A DNA stretch of 64,000 nucleotides from Gammaproteobacteria bacterium (GTDB taxonomy: Bacteria; Pseudomonadota; Gammaproteobacteria; DRLM01), in contig JAHFRV010000006.1 in assembly GCA_023266095.1 (NCBI GenBank), positions 31,527-95,526 of the forward strand, read 5' to 3'. The translations under genes were made by a program, and so were the position numbers. The notes under the pieces are model-generated. The model worked only from the letters and a program-made list of their open reading frames with translations. It was not told the DNA's origin and did not search any database. Position 1 is the stretch's first letter. Every line of letters starts with the position of its first letter. This document shows positions 8,837 through 17,172 of this stretch, one piece after another.

Positions 8837-9972
8837 GTGCGGCCCCGTGCCTGTGTCGCGCGCACGCCGCCGCGCCACCAGATGCGGCAGGCCCCTTCGT
8901 CCGACACCATACACGGTCCCACTGGTTGTTGCGGTGTGCAGGCTTTGCCGTACAGCCGGCAGGCGTCGGGGTAGATGCGGCCCAATACCACCGCGGCGCA
9001 GTCGCAGCCGGGCGGCATTTCGCCGGCGCGGCGGCGCGCCTGTTCATCGATGGGGAAATGCTGTTCCGCGTCGAGGTGCCGGTATTGTTCGTTCAAACTG
9101 AAACCGGAGCGCGGGATCACGCCGATGCCGCGCCAGTGGCTGTCGCTGACGTCGAACACCTGCCGCAGCAGACGCTGCGCGGTGAGGTTGCCGTGGATAT
9201 TGACGAGTTCGGGATAACAATTGTCGAGGCGCGCCGTGTGTTCGGCGGCTTGTTGCAAGGTGGCGTAAAACGCGGCGAGCAGACTCTCGGCGCTGAAACC
9301 GGCGACCGCGGTGGGCAGGCCGTGCCGTTCCGCAACGAAGCGCCATTGCTCGCTGCCCATGATGGTGGCGACGTGGCCGGGCGCGACCAGCGCGTCGAAG
9401 GCCGCGCCGCCGGCGGCGAGCAGCATCGCCACCGCCGGCCAGGTGAGGCGGCCGGAGATCAGCAGCAGTAAATTAGCGGGCAGGTTTTCGGCGATCATCG
9501 CCGCGACCGGCGCCATGGTCGTCTCGAAACCGGCGGCGAAGAACACGACTGTTTTGTCGGGATGGCGCCGCGCGATGGCGTGCGCCTCCAGCGGCGAGGC
9601 GATGGCGCGGATGTCGGCGCCCGCGGTGCGCGCCTGCTCCAGCGAGCGTGGCTCCGGTTTGGAGGTGTTCACCGGTACGCGCAGCAGGTCGCCGAAACAG
9701 ACGAGGAGGATGGGGTGACGCAAGGCCATCTGCATGGCGGTGTAGATATCTTCCTCGGGGCAGATGCACACCGGGCAGCCGGGGCCGGGGATGAGTTCGA
9801 TGTACTCTGGCAGCGCGGCGCGCAGGCCGCTGTGGCTGATGCTGCGTTCGTGACCGCCGCAGACGTTCATGATCCGGAAGCGTCCGCGCGGCGGCAGGGC
9901 GTGCAGGCGCCGCAGCCAGTCTTGCGCGCTGCCCTGCATCTCAAGTGCGCCGCGGCGCATGGACGTTGTCAT
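8833..9972 (-). CDS. hypD: Hydrogenase maturation factor HypD (Fe-S scaffold for Fe(CN)2CO)
   Basis: Up to 379 residues. HypD and HypC carry the Fe(CN)2CO unit before it is placed in the large subunit. Conserved motifs are present: the CGGH motif near residue 40, GPGCPVC near 64, GFETTMAP near 149, and the C-terminal cysteines for the [4Fe-4S] cluster (GCDCAAV, then GKACTP and GPCMVS). Three possible ATG starts (9972, 9960, 9939) give different overlaps with hypB; 9939 would begin just after the hypB stop and lacks a clear ribosome site. The longest is kept. Its end overlaps the hypF start by four bases. Confidence 0.95.
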   Translation of the reverse strand: MTTSMRRGALEMQGSAQDWLRRLHALPPRGRFRIMNVCGGHERSISHSGLRAALPEYIELIPGPGCPVCICPEEDIYTAMQMALRHPILLVCFGDLLRVPVNTSKPEPRSLEQARTAGADIRAIASPLEAHAIARRHPDKTVVFFAAGFETTMAPVAAMIAENLPANLLLLISGRLTWPAVAMLLAAGGAAFDALVAPGHVATIMGSEQWRFVAERHGLPTAVAGFSAESLLAAFYATLQQAAEHTARLDNCYPELVNIHGNLTAQRLLRQVFDVSDSHWRGIGVIPRSGFSLNEQYRHLDAEQHFPIDEQARRRAGEMPPGCDCAAVVLGRIYPDACRLYGKACTPQQPVGPCMVSDEGACRIWWRGGVRATQARGRT

Positions 9973-10705
9973 GCCGATACCGCGATGATTCTATAAGGCT
10001 GGCGCGCAACCAGCCGCACCAATCCTGCATGCCCGCACCGCTTTTGGCGGAGAGGCTGAACACCGGTGCCGGATTGGCGAGCTCGCGTAAACAGCCTTCG
10101 GCGCGCGCGGGGTCGAAATCGTCGAGCAGCGGCAGCAGATCAGACTTGCTGAGCAGCAGGAGGTCGGCGGCGCGGAACATCACCGGGTATTTGGCGGGTT
10201 TGTCGTCGCCCTCGGGCGTGGACAACAACACGACATTGCGATGCTGGCCCAAATCGAAACTCGCCGGGCACACCAGGTTGCCGACGTTTTCGATGAACAG
10301 CAGGTCGACACCGGTGAGATCCAGCTGTCGCAGGGCGGTGTGTACCATGCGGGCGTCGAGATGGCAGGCGTTGCCGGTGGTGATTTGCACCGCGGGTATT
10401 CCGTGAGCGCGCAGACGCCGCGCGTCGTGGTCGGTGGCGAGGTCGCCCTCGATCACCGCCATGGTGAATTCACCGCGCAGCATGTCGGCGCTTGTGGCCA
10501 GCAGCGCGGTTTTGCCCGCGCCGGGCGAGGACATCAGGTTGAGGACGAGCACGCCTAGTGTGTCGAAGTGGCGGCGATTGCGCTGCGCCTGTTGGTCGTT
10601 GTCGGCGAGCAGGCCGCGCAAGATCGTGGTCGCCCGGCCAGGTAGCGGAGGCGCGACATCACTGGTTATGGCGGGAGCGAGTTGGCAGCCGCAGTCACCG
10701 CACAT
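9941..10705 (-). CDS. hypB: Nickel-inserting GTPase HypB
   Basis: 254 residues. HypB is a GTPase that works with HypA to load nickel into the hydrogenase large subunit. The N-terminus has the CGDCGC metal motif. The P-loop SSPGAGKT is at residues 59-66. Further GTPase features are EGDLATD, IENVGNLVCP and a SKSD base-recognition motif. There is no histidine-rich stretch between the N-terminal motif and the G domain, so this HypB probably lacks the nickel-storage function found in some relatives. The start overlaps the end of hypA by 11 bases and its end overlaps hypD, so translation of these genes is probably coupled. Confidence 0.96.
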   Translation of the reverse strand: MCGDCGCQLAPAITSDVAPPLPGRATTILRGLLADNDQQAQRNRRHFDTLGVLVLNLMSSPGAGKTALLATSADMLRGEFTMAVIEGDLATDHDARRLRAHGIPAVQITTGNACHLDARMVHTALRQLDLTGVDLLFIENVGNLVCPASFDLGQHRNVVLLSTPEGDDKPAKYPVMFRAADLLLLSKSDLLPLLDDFDPARAEGCLRELANPAPVFSLSAKSGAGMQDWCGWLRASLIESSRYRHDNVHAPRRT

Positions 10706-11075
10706 GGGCGCGTTCCTCGGCGGCTGGCGCCGCCATGATGAATTCCACGTCCCGCAGCAGCAGTTCGTCGCCGCTGATGAGTTGGGTGCGCCAATCGTCG
10801 CACTGGCGGCAGCGCAACTGATTAAGGCTGACCTCGCTGATCGCGCCGCAGCCCTGGCAGCGTACTCGCAGCGGAGTCTCTTCGATGTCGAGGATGGCGC
10901 CGGCGGCGAAGCTGTCGCGGCTGCTGAGCGGAAAGGCCGTGCGTAATAAGGCGATCTCCACCCCCGCGAGCGGGCCGATGGTGAGACGGATGCGGCTGAC
11001 GCCGCGTGCCTGATGTTGCGCCGCCAGCCGGCTCACCTGGTCGAGGAGGGCGCGGCAGAGCGAGAGCTCATGCAT
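10695..11075 (-). CDS. hypA: Nickel chaperone HypA
   Basis: 126 residues. HypA delivers nickel together with HypB. The nickel-binding MHE N-terminus is intact (MHELSLC), which fixes the start, and the structural zinc site is present as CQGC and CRQC about 25 residues apart. The C-terminus continues slightly beyond many relatives with an alanine-rich tail. It overlaps hypC upstream by eight bases and hypB downstream by 11 bases. Confidence 0.95.
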   Translation of the reverse strand: MHELSLCRALLDQVSRLAAQHQARGVSRIRLTIGPLAGVEIALLRTAFPLSSRDSFAAGAILDIEETPLRVRCQGCGAISEVSLNQLRCRQCDDWRTQLISGDELLLRDVEFIMAAPAAEERAHVR

Positions 11076-11307
11076 GAGGGCGGGTCTCGTCTTTCAATAA
11101 GGTGCCCACCAGGTCGAGGACATCACGGGCGTAGGCGCGGTCGATTTTCTGGATGGCGTAACCCACGTGTACCAATACATAGTCGCCCGGCTCGATCGCG
11201 CCATCCTGCAACAGGAACAGACTCACTTCGCGCTCCACGCCGCCGGTCTGGCAGCGGGCGCGGTGGCCGTCGATGGCGATGATCTGCATGGGAATGCCGA
11301 GGCACAT
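11068..11307 (-). CDS. hypC: Hydrogenase maturation chaperone HypC
   Basis: 79 residues. HypC partners HypD and guides the iron unit to the large-subunit precursor. The diagnostic start MCLGIPMQI is present; the initiating methionine is normally removed to expose the essential Cys2. The frame stays open for 27 more codons upstream, but a start there would bury the cysteine, so the ATG at 11307 is chosen. It is the first gene of the minus-strand hyp operon, 135 bases from the divergent hydBGDA operon. The region around residues 24-50 has the usual GGVEREVSLFLL and GDYVLVHVG features. Confidence 0.95.
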   Translation of the reverse strand: MCLGIPMQIIAIDGHRARCQTGGVEREVSLFLLQDGAIEPGDYVLVHVGYAIQKIDRAYARDVLDLVGTLLKDETRPHA

Positions 11308-11442
11308 AGGGTATCCGGCGTCGGGTGTACCGGTAGAGTATATAGCGGATGTGGCGCGTGCATAGAGTCGGTACGGAAGTATCGTCATGCTGGACAGTGG
11401 CGGCGCGCGGGTGGACGATAAGGAGGCTGCCAGGAGAAAGCG
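11308..11442. promoter_or_regulatory. Divergent hyp / hyd control region
   Basis: This 135-base gap separates the two hydrogen operons and must hold both promoters unless one lies further away. On the minus strand, TATACT at 11337-11342 is a good -10 box 30 bases before the hypC start, but its -35 is weak. On the plus strand, GGAGG at about 11421 and AGGAG at about 11431 precede the hydB ATG; the second is well spaced as a ribosome site. No sigma-54 GG-GC element and no clear FNR-type palindrome was seen by eye. Confidence 0.4.
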
Positions 11443-12555
11443 ATGAACCAGGTATTGAGCTATCTGCCGCGCCCAGACTTACAGGTGTTGATCGAGACCT
11501 TGCAGGCGGCGGGATTTCACTGCGTCGGTCCGCGGGTGGTCGACGGCGCGATCGGTTATGGCGCGTTGGATGATGCGGCGCAATTGCCGTGGGGCGTGAC
11601 GGAGATGCAGGCGCCGGGCCACTACCGTCTGTCCGATTCCGATACACCGCGTTGTTTCGCCTGGGCCAATGGCCCGCAGGCGTTGAAGCCGTTTCTGTTC
11701 GCCCCGCGGGAAAATTTATGGACTTCACGGCGCGAGGCGGATGGCGGGCTGCACTGCGATGAGACCCTGCCCGAGGCGATGCCGCTGGCCGTGATCGGCG
11801 TGCGGCCCTGTGACCTCGCCGCCCTCGCCCTGCACGATCAACACTTCTTGCGGCAAGCGGTGTCCGATCCCTATTACGCGCGGCGCCGCGAAGCGCTGTT
11901 TCTGGTGGCGGTGAATTGCACCCATCCCGCCGCCACCTGTTTCTGCGTCTCCACCGGCGACGGGCCGCGCGCGACCTACGGTTACGACCTCGCCCTCACC
12001 GAGCTCGATGACGGCTATCTCGTGGAAGCGCACAGCGAGCGCGGCCGCGCCATCGCCGCGGTATTGCCGCTGGCAGCGGAGGAGGAGGCGCAGGTCGCGG
12101 CGGCCGATGTTGCGCTGCAGCAGGCCGCCGACAGTCAGACGCGCCGTCTGCCCGGCACGCATCTGCAAGCGCCGCTGTTCGCCAATTTGAACCATCCGCG
12201 CTGGGACGAGGTGGCGGAACGCTGCTTGAGTTGCGGCAACTGCACCTCGGTGTGTCCCACTTGTTTTTGTTACAGCGCCCACGACCAGCCGACCCTGGCC
12301 GGCGACCTGGTCGAACATTATCGCGAGTGGGATTCCTGTTTCACCCAGGGCCACAGCTACATCCACGGCATCACCCTCCGCGCCGAGACCGCGCCGCGTT
12401 ACCGCCAGTGGCTCACCCACAAGCTCGGCAGCTGGCACGCGCAATACGGCCGTTCCGGCTGCGTAGGTTGCGGCCGCTGTATCGCCTGGTGCCCGGTCGG
12501 CATCGACCTCACCGAAGAGGCGGCGGCGATCTGCGGCGAGGTCGCGCCGGCATGA
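11443..12555 (+). CDS. hydB: Group 3b-type NiFe hydrogenase, Fe-S (beta) subunit
   Basis: 370 residues. It matches the beta subunit of sulfhydrogenase-type (group 3b) enzymes, which carries electrons between the small subunit and the flavin subunit. Two ferredoxin-type cysteine sets are visible: CLSCGNCTSVCPTCFC at about residues 260-276 and CVGCGRCIAWCP at about 339-350. The N-terminal half has GVRPCDLAALALHD and NCTHPAATCFC, both typical of this family and of related anaerobic sulfite reductase A subunits. It is the first gene of hydBGDA, has an AGGAG ribosome site, and its TGA overlaps the ATG of hydG. It could be mistaken for AsrA, but the following genes settle the assignment. Confidence 0.93.
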   Translation: MNQVLSYLPRPDLQVLIETLQAAGFHCVGPRVVDGAIGYGALDDAAQLPWGVTEMQAPGHYRLSDSDTPRCFAWANGPQALKPFLFAPRENLWTSRREADGGLHCDETLPEAMPLAVIGVRPCDLAALALHDQHFLRQAVSDPYYARRREALFLVAVNCTHPAATCFCVSTGDGPRATYGYDLALTELDDGYLVEAHSERGRAIAAVLPLAAEEEAQVAAADVALQQAADSQTRRLPGTHLQAPLFANLNHPRWDEVAERCLSCGNCTSVCPTCFCYSAHDQPTLAGDLVEHYREWDSCFTQGHSYIHGITLRAETAPRYRQWLTHKLGSWHAQYGRSGCVGCGRCIAWCPVGIDLTEEAAAICGEVAPA

Positions 12556-13385
12556 GCAATCCCTATCCGCCGCGCGAGGCCCGCATCGTCGAGCGTATCC
12601 AGGAATCGTCCGGCCTGTTCACGCTGCGTCTGCAACTCACCGACTCAGCCATGCAAGGTGATTACCGCTTTGCGCCGGGTCAGTTCAATATGCTTTATCT
12701 GCACGGCGTCGGCGAAGTCGCGATCTCCATCGTCTCCGATCCCAGCGATGAACACCTTATCGACCACACCATCCGCGCCGTGGGCCGCGTCACCCGCGGA
12801 CTGGAACAACTCAAGGCGGGTGAGCGTATCGGCCTGCGCGGGCCGTATGGGCGCGGCTGGCCGCTCAGTGCGGCCGAGGGTCGTGATGTGGTGGTGGTCA
12901 CTGGCGGCCTCGGCTGTGCCCCGGTGGTGTCGGTAATCAATTACATCGCGCGCCGCCGCGCGCGTTTCGGCCATCTCAATATCGTGCAGGGCGTGAAACA
13001 CAGCAGCGATTTGATCTGGCGCGAACGCTATGCAGAGTGGCGCGCGCTGCCCGACACGCTAGTGCTGCTCGCCACCGACGCCGGCGAACCCCTGTGGCCC
13101 TGGCATATCGGTCGCGTCACCGATCTTTTCGATCGCTTGCAGTTCGATCCGCAGCGCGCCAGCGTGATGATGTGCGGGCCGGAGGGCATGATGCGCGCGG
13201 TGGTCAACCACATGCGGGCGGCGGGGGTGGCCGATACCGATATCTGGCTCAGCATGGAGCGCAATATGCAATGCGCGCTCGGTCACTGCGGCCATTGCCA
13301 ATACGGCGACAAGTTCATCTGCCGCGACGGGCCGGTGTTCAGTTTCGATCAGGTCGCGGCGCTGTTCGACGTGCCGGGGTTTTGA
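12552..13385 (+). CDS. hydG: Group 3b-type NiFe hydrogenase, FAD/NAD(P)-binding (gamma) subunit
   Basis: 277 residues, beginning at the ATG that overlaps the hydB stop; a longer open frame upstream is inside hydB. It is a ferredoxin-NADP reductase-like diaphorase. FAD-binding region: FAPGQFNMLYL and the EVAISI segment. NAD(P)-binding region: VVVTGGLGCAPVV and MMCGPEGMM. A C-terminal [2Fe-2S] cysteine set is visible (MQCALGHCGHCQYG, then FICRDGPVF). It hands electrons between the Fe-S chain and NAD(P)+, so this hydrogenase should be cytosolic and nucleotide-linked. The spacing of two bases to hydD indicates one operon. Confidence 0.94.
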   Translation: MSNPYPPREARIVERIQESSGLFTLRLQLTDSAMQGDYRFAPGQFNMLYLHGVGEVAISIVSDPSDEHLIDHTIRAVGRVTRGLEQLKAGERIGLRGPYGRGWPLSAAEGRDVVVVTGGLGCAPVVSVINYIARRRARFGHLNIVQGVKHSSDLIWRERYAEWRALPDTLVLLATDAGEPLWPWHIGRVTDLFDRLQFDPQRASVMMCGPEGMMRAVVNHMRAAGVADTDIWLSMERNMQCALGHCGHCQYGDKFICRDGPVFSFDQVAALFDVPGF

Positions 13386-13387
13386 GC

Positions 13388-14179
13388 ATGAATAACAAAC
13401 CGCGGGTCGCCGTGCACAAGTTCAGCTCCTGCGACGGCTGCCAGCTCGCCTTTCTCAATCTCGGCGAAGCCTTGCTGGAGCTGGCCGAATTGGTCGACTT
13501 CGCGCATTTCCTGGAGGCGGGTTTCGTTGACGCGGCGGCGCAAGTCGATATCGCCTTCATCGAAGGCAGCGTCTCGACGCCGGATGACGCCGCGCGCCTG
13601 CTGGCCATCCGCGCCAACAGCCGGTATCTGATCACCATCGGCGCCTGCGCCACCGCCGGCGGCGTGCAGGCGCTGCGCAATCTCGCCGACGCCGCCGCGT
13701 GGACCGCGGCGGTGTACGCGAGTCCCGAATTCATACACAGCCTCGCCACCTCGACACCGATCCGCGCCCAGGTCAAGGTCGATCTCGAGTTGTGGGGCTG
13801 CCCGGTCAATAGTCGTCAGGTGATCGCGGCGATCCGCGCGCTGTTGTTCGGCGTGGCGCCGGTGACGGAGAACGACAAGGTCTGCATGGAATGCAAGCGC
13901 CGCGGTAACGTCTGTGTGCTGGTGGCGCGCGGCGAGCCGTGTATGGGGCCGGTGACGCGCACCGGCTGCGGCGCCTTGTGTCCGAGTTTCGGCCGCGATT
14001 GTTATGCCTGTTATGGGCCGGCGGAAAACGTCAACGGCGCCGCACTCGCCAACCGTTTCATCGGGCTGGGGCTGGCGCCGGCGGAGGTGGCGCGGCGTTT
14101 CCTTTCCATCAACAACGCCGCGCCCGAGTTCAATGCCGTCGGCCGCGCCTGGCAAAAGGCGGAGCCGCATGATGGATAA
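13388..14179 (+). CDS. hydD: Group 3b-type NiFe hydrogenase small (delta) subunit
   Basis: 263 residues, no twin-arginine signal, so cytosolic. It carries the electron-relay [4Fe-4S] clusters. The proximal-cluster motif begins SSCDGCQL (Cys15, Cys18), with the further ligands in IGACATAGG and LWGCPVN. Medial and distal cluster cysteines are supplied by KVCMECKRRGNVC, EPCMGPVTRTGCGALC and RDCYACYG. This arrangement is that of group 3 small subunits. Its stop lies 11 bases inside the next gene, so large and small subunits are translationally coupled. Confidence 0.94.
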   Translation: MNNKPRVAVHKFSSCDGCQLAFLNLGEALLELAELVDFAHFLEAGFVDAAAQVDIAFIEGSVSTPDDAARLLAIRANSRYLITIGACATAGGVQALRNLADAAAWTAAVYASPEFIHSLATSTPIRAQVKVDLELWGCPVNSRQVIAAIRALLFGVAPVTENDKVCMECKRRGNVCVLVARGEPCMGPVTRTGCGALCPSFGRDCYACYGPAENVNGAALANRFIGLGLAPAEVARRFLSINNAAPEFNAVGRAWQKAEPHDG

Positions 14180-16046
14180 ACGCGAGATCAAGATCCACGT
14201 GCCGGCGCTGGCGCGGGTGGAGGGCGAGGGCGCGCTCGATCTCCACATCCACGACGGCGCGATCGCGGCGTTGCAACTGCGCATCTACGAGCCGCCGCGT
14301 TATTTCGAGCAATTGCTGGTCGGGCGCGACTACACCGAGGTGCCCGATCTGGTGGCGCGCATCTGCGGCATCTGTCCCGTCGCCTATCAGATGAGCGCGG
14401 TGCAGGCGTTGGAAAAGATCATCGGTTACACGCCGCCGCCCTGGCTGCAGGCGCTGCGGCGGGTGATGTATTGCGGCGAGTGGATACAAAGCCACAGCCT
14501 GCACATCCACATGCTGGCGGCACCGGACCTGCTGGGCTTCGACAGCATCACGGCGATGGCCACGCAGTACGGTAACGAGGTTCGCCGCGGCCTCCTGCTG
14601 CAAGGACTGGGCAATGCATTGATCGAATTGCTCGGCGCGCGCTCGGTGCACCCGGTGGGGGTGAAGGTCGGCGGCTTTCATCGTCTCCCGAGCTACGAAG
14701 AGCGCGAGGCGCTGCGCCGGCGCCTGCTCGCCGCCTTGCCGCAGGCCGCGGCGCTGCTGCGCTGGACGGCGACGCTGCCGCTGCCGGACGACGATCAGGA
14801 TTTCGTCTGCTTGGCTTTGCGGCACGGCAGCGACTACCCCATGCAAGGTGACCGCTTGGTCTCCACCAGCGGCTTGGATATCGATATCGAGGAGTTCGAG
14901 CAGCACATCATCGAACAGCAAGTGCCGCATTCCACCGCGCTGCACGCCCTGCTGCACGGCGAGCCTTATCTGCTGGGGCCGCTGGCGCGGCTCAATCTCA
15001 ACGGCGATCGCCTGCCGCCCGCGTTGCGCGCGATCTTGGCTGACCTCGGCGTCCGCTTTCCGAGCCGCAATATGTTTCACAGCATCGTCGCCCGCGCCGC
15101 GGAGATCTGGCTGGCGCTGCACGAGGCGGCGCGGCTGCTGGCGTGGGATAGCGAAGCCGAGGCGCCCGTGTGTCCGACGCCGCTGCCGCGCGCGGGTACT
15201 GCCGCCGGTTGTACCGAGGCGCCGCGCGGGATGTTGTGGCACCGATATGAAATGGACGGACACGGCGCGATCACGCGCGCGCGCATCGTGCCGCCCACCA
15301 GCCAGAATCAGGCGCGCATCGAGGCGGACCTGCGCGCGAGCTTGACGCGCTTCGGTCTCGATCGGCCGGAACAGGCGATTCGCCTCCGCGCCGAGATGGT
15401 GATCCGCAACTACGACCCCTGTATCTCCTGCGCCACCCATTTTCTGAAGCTGCGTGTCGCGCGCGATGCGACCGGGCAAACGACCCGCTCACCCGCGCTT
15501 GCGCGGCGGGTGGTGGTATTGGGCGTGGGTACGGAACACGCGGGTGACGACGTCGGCCTGCGCCTGATTGAACGGCTGCGTGATGACGCCGCACTCGCGC
15601 CGTACCTCGCGCGCGGTCGTTTGATGCTGCATGCCTGCCGCCAGCCCATGCTGGATTGGCCGCGCTGCGTGCGTGAGGGTGATAGTGTGTTCATCATCGA
15701 TGCCTTGCGGGCGGCGGCGGCCGATGGTCTGCGCATCATCGACGGCGCGGCATTGGCGGACGCCGGGCGAGCCTTGTCCAGTCATGCGCTGGGCGTCGGT
15801 GATGCGCAGGCCTGGCCTGCTGCGGTGGGGCAGGTGGCGGCGGATGTCACAGTGCTGGGTGTCCGGATCGATGCGGCGAAGTCGCCACCGGACGCCGTGT
15901 CATTGACCCGCTTGGTCGAGCAGGTCCGCGAGCGGCTGCTGGCCCGCTTGCCCGGTGAGTCACCCTCTGTCGAGTACCTCGCCCAGGAACGATCCCACAC
16001 CGGAAACACCGCTGCTAGCGCCGGAACAACCAGAACAACAAGGTGA
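14169..16046 (+). CDS. hydA: NiFe hydrogenase large (alpha) subunit fused to a hydrogenase maturation endopeptidase domain
   Basis: 625 residues, against about 430 for ordinary group 3b large subunits. Residues 1-424 are the catalytic subunit: the N-terminal nickel ligands lie in RICGIC (Cys66, Cys69) and the C-terminal ligands in DPCISCATH (Cys418, Cys421, His424). Normally a few more residues follow and a separate protease cuts after the histidine. Here the frame continues for 201 residues through a short linker into a HybD/HyaD-like peptidase: VVVLGVG then AGDDVGL (448-464), VFIIDAL (507-513), SSHALGVGD (537-545), VTVLGVRID. Asp461, Asp511 and His539 align by motif with the three nickel-sensing residues of E. 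coli HybD (Glu16, Asp62, His93). The two adjacent ATG codons at 14169 and 14172 are both possible starts. An in-frame GTG at 15510 could allow separate internal translation of the protease. No stop or frameshift separates the domains. Confidence 0.92.
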   Translation: MMDKREIKIHVPALARVEGEGALDLHIHDGAIAALQLRIYEPPRYFEQLLVGRDYTEVPDLVARICGICPVAYQMSAVQALEKIIGYTPPPWLQALRRVMYCGEWIQSHSLHIHMLAAPDLLGFDSITAMATQYGNEVRRGLLLQGLGNALIELLGARSVHPVGVKVGGFHRLPSYEEREALRRRLLAALPQAAALLRWTATLPLPDDDQDFVCLALRHGSDYPMQGDRLVSTSGLDIDIEEFEQHIIEQQVPHSTALHALLHGEPYLLGPLARLNLNGDRLPPALRAILADLGVRFPSRNMFHSIVARAAEIWLALHEAARLLAWDSEAEAPVCPTPLPRAGTAAGCTEAPRGMLWHRYEMDGHGAITRARIVPPTSQNQARIEADLRASLTRFGLDRPEQAIRLRAEMVIRNYDPCISCATHFLKLRVARDATGQTTRSPALARRVVVLGVGTEHAGDDVGLRLIERLRDDAALAPYLARGRLMLHACRQPMLDWPRCVREGDSVFIIDALRAAAADGLRIIDGAALADAGRALSSHALGVGDAQAWPAAVGQVAADVTVLGVRIDAAKSPPDAVSLTRLVEQVRERLLARLPGESPSVEYLAQERSHTGNTAASAGTTRTTR

Positions 16047-16215
16047 GTATCAGGCTGATGACGATGGATGTGACGATGGGGAAGTAGAAGGAGAAGTTTT
16101 CCTTTTCCACCACGATGTCGCCCGGCAAGCGGCCCAGCCCCAGCTTTTGAAGCAGCGGCCAGAGCAGGCCGAGCGCGACCAGAATGATCCCGATGATGAT
16201 AAGCAGCTTGGCCAT
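16015..16215 (-). CDS. DUF2905 small membrane protein
   Basis: 66 residues with two membrane segments (about 3-22 and 43-63) and the family hallmark GRLPGDIVVEKENFSFYFP between them. The function is unknown. The ATG at 16215 begins MAKLLIIIGI; an ATG five codons earlier is possible. The last 32 bases overlap the 3' end of the hydrogenase gene tail to tail, which leaves no room for a separate terminator between the two. The 185 bases between this gene and rpiA show nothing recognisable. Confidence 0.85.
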   Translation of the reverse strand: MAKLLIIIGIILVALGLLWPLLQKLGLGRLPGDIVVEKENFSFYFPIVTSIVISLILTLLFWLFRR

Positions 16216-16400
16216 GGAGGTGCCCTTCATTGCCCGGCGGTCATCCTATGCTGGGTGGTCAGCGGCAGCTCATCGGGGTTTTGCAAACCCGCTCCCGCCG
16301 CCAGCGAGCGGATGCCGTGATCGTGACGGGTTGGCTCCACCCGGGTAGATCTGCTCACCTGTCGGAAACGGCGACGCCCTTTCCGACCCGCGGTCCCAAC

Positions 16401-17057
16401 TCACGTGATAGTGCGCACGCCTTGCGCGGTGCCGAGGAGCAACACATCGGCGGGGCGCAGCGCGAAGATGCCGTTGGTGACCACGCCGGGGATGTTGTTG
16501 AGCTCGCTTTCCAGTTTCGCCGCTTCCATGATTTTCAGATTGCGCACGTCGAGGATGATGTTGCCGTTGTCGGTGATGAAACCTTCGCGGAAGAGCGGTT
16601 GGCCGCCCATTTTGACGATTTGGCGCGCGACGTAGCTGCGGGCCATGGGAATCACTTCGATGGGCAGCGGAAAGGTGCCGAGCATGTCGACCAGTTTGGA
16701 TTCATCGGCGATGCAGACGAATTTTTTGGCCACCGCGGCCACGATCTTTTCGCGAGTCAGCGCGCCGCCGCCGCCTTTGATGAGTTGCAGATGGCGGTTG
16801 GCTTCGTCGGCGCCGTCGACGTAGAGGGCCATGTCGTCGACGTTATTGAGGCTGAGCACCGGAATACCGTGTTTCTTCAAACGCTCGGCGGAGGCGACCG
16901 AGCTGGCCACGGTGCCTTCGATTTTATGTTTGATGGTCACCAGGGCGTCGATGAAGTGATTGGCGGTGGAGCCGGTGCCGATGCCGATGATGGTGCCCGC
17001 TTGCACGTAGTCCAAGGCCGCTTCCGCCGCCGCTTTTTTGAGTGCGTCCTGAGACAT
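16401..17057 (-). CDS. rpiA: Ribose-5-phosphate isomerase A
   Basis: 218 residues, full length. RpiA interconverts ribose 5-phosphate and ribulose 5-phosphate in the pentose phosphate and Calvin pathways, in the cytosol. Family motifs are all present: [13 protein letters not shown] (phosphate loop), [23 protein letters not shown] (catalytic Glu) and IADESK. The start at MSQDALKK fits E. coli RpiA; the frame extends 13 codons further upstream without matching the family. It is divergent from ilvA, with about 115 bases between the starts. Its product feeds ribulose 5-phosphate to the phosphoribulokinase encoded at 56846-57721, though the two genes are not linked. Confidence 0.95.
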   Translation of the reverse strand: MSQDALKKAAAEAALDYVQAGTIIGIGTGSTANHFIDALVTIKHKIEGTVASSVASAERLKKHGIPVLSLNNVDDMALYVDGADEANRHLQLIKGGGGALTREKIVAAVAKKFVCIADESKLVDMLGTFPLPIEVIPMARSYVARQIVKMGGQPLFREGFITDNGNIILDVRNLKIMEAAKLESELNNIPGVVTNGIFALRPADVLLLGTAQGVRTIT

Positions 17058-17172
17058 GATGCTTCTCCATGATAAGTGCGTTATGGGCACGATCATACCC
17101 GATCTTATCCGGTAAAGTCATACCTGGCGCCTCAGCTAGGCAGTCAAGGGGGGAAGCTGTTAATGTAGTCCG

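Noticed and set aside
12231..12551. Upstream extension of the hydG frame
   Set aside because: It overlaps hydB entirely, and the ATG overlapping the hydB stop gives the family N-terminus.
14004..14168. Upstream extension of the hydrogenase large-subunit frame
   Set aside because: Lies inside hydD; the ATG at 14169 is followed by the family N-terminus.
14130..15479. Minus-strand frame of 449 codons opposite the hydrogenase large subunit
   Set aside because: Arginine- and glutamine-rich composition typical of antisense to GC-rich coding DNA; no domain recognised.
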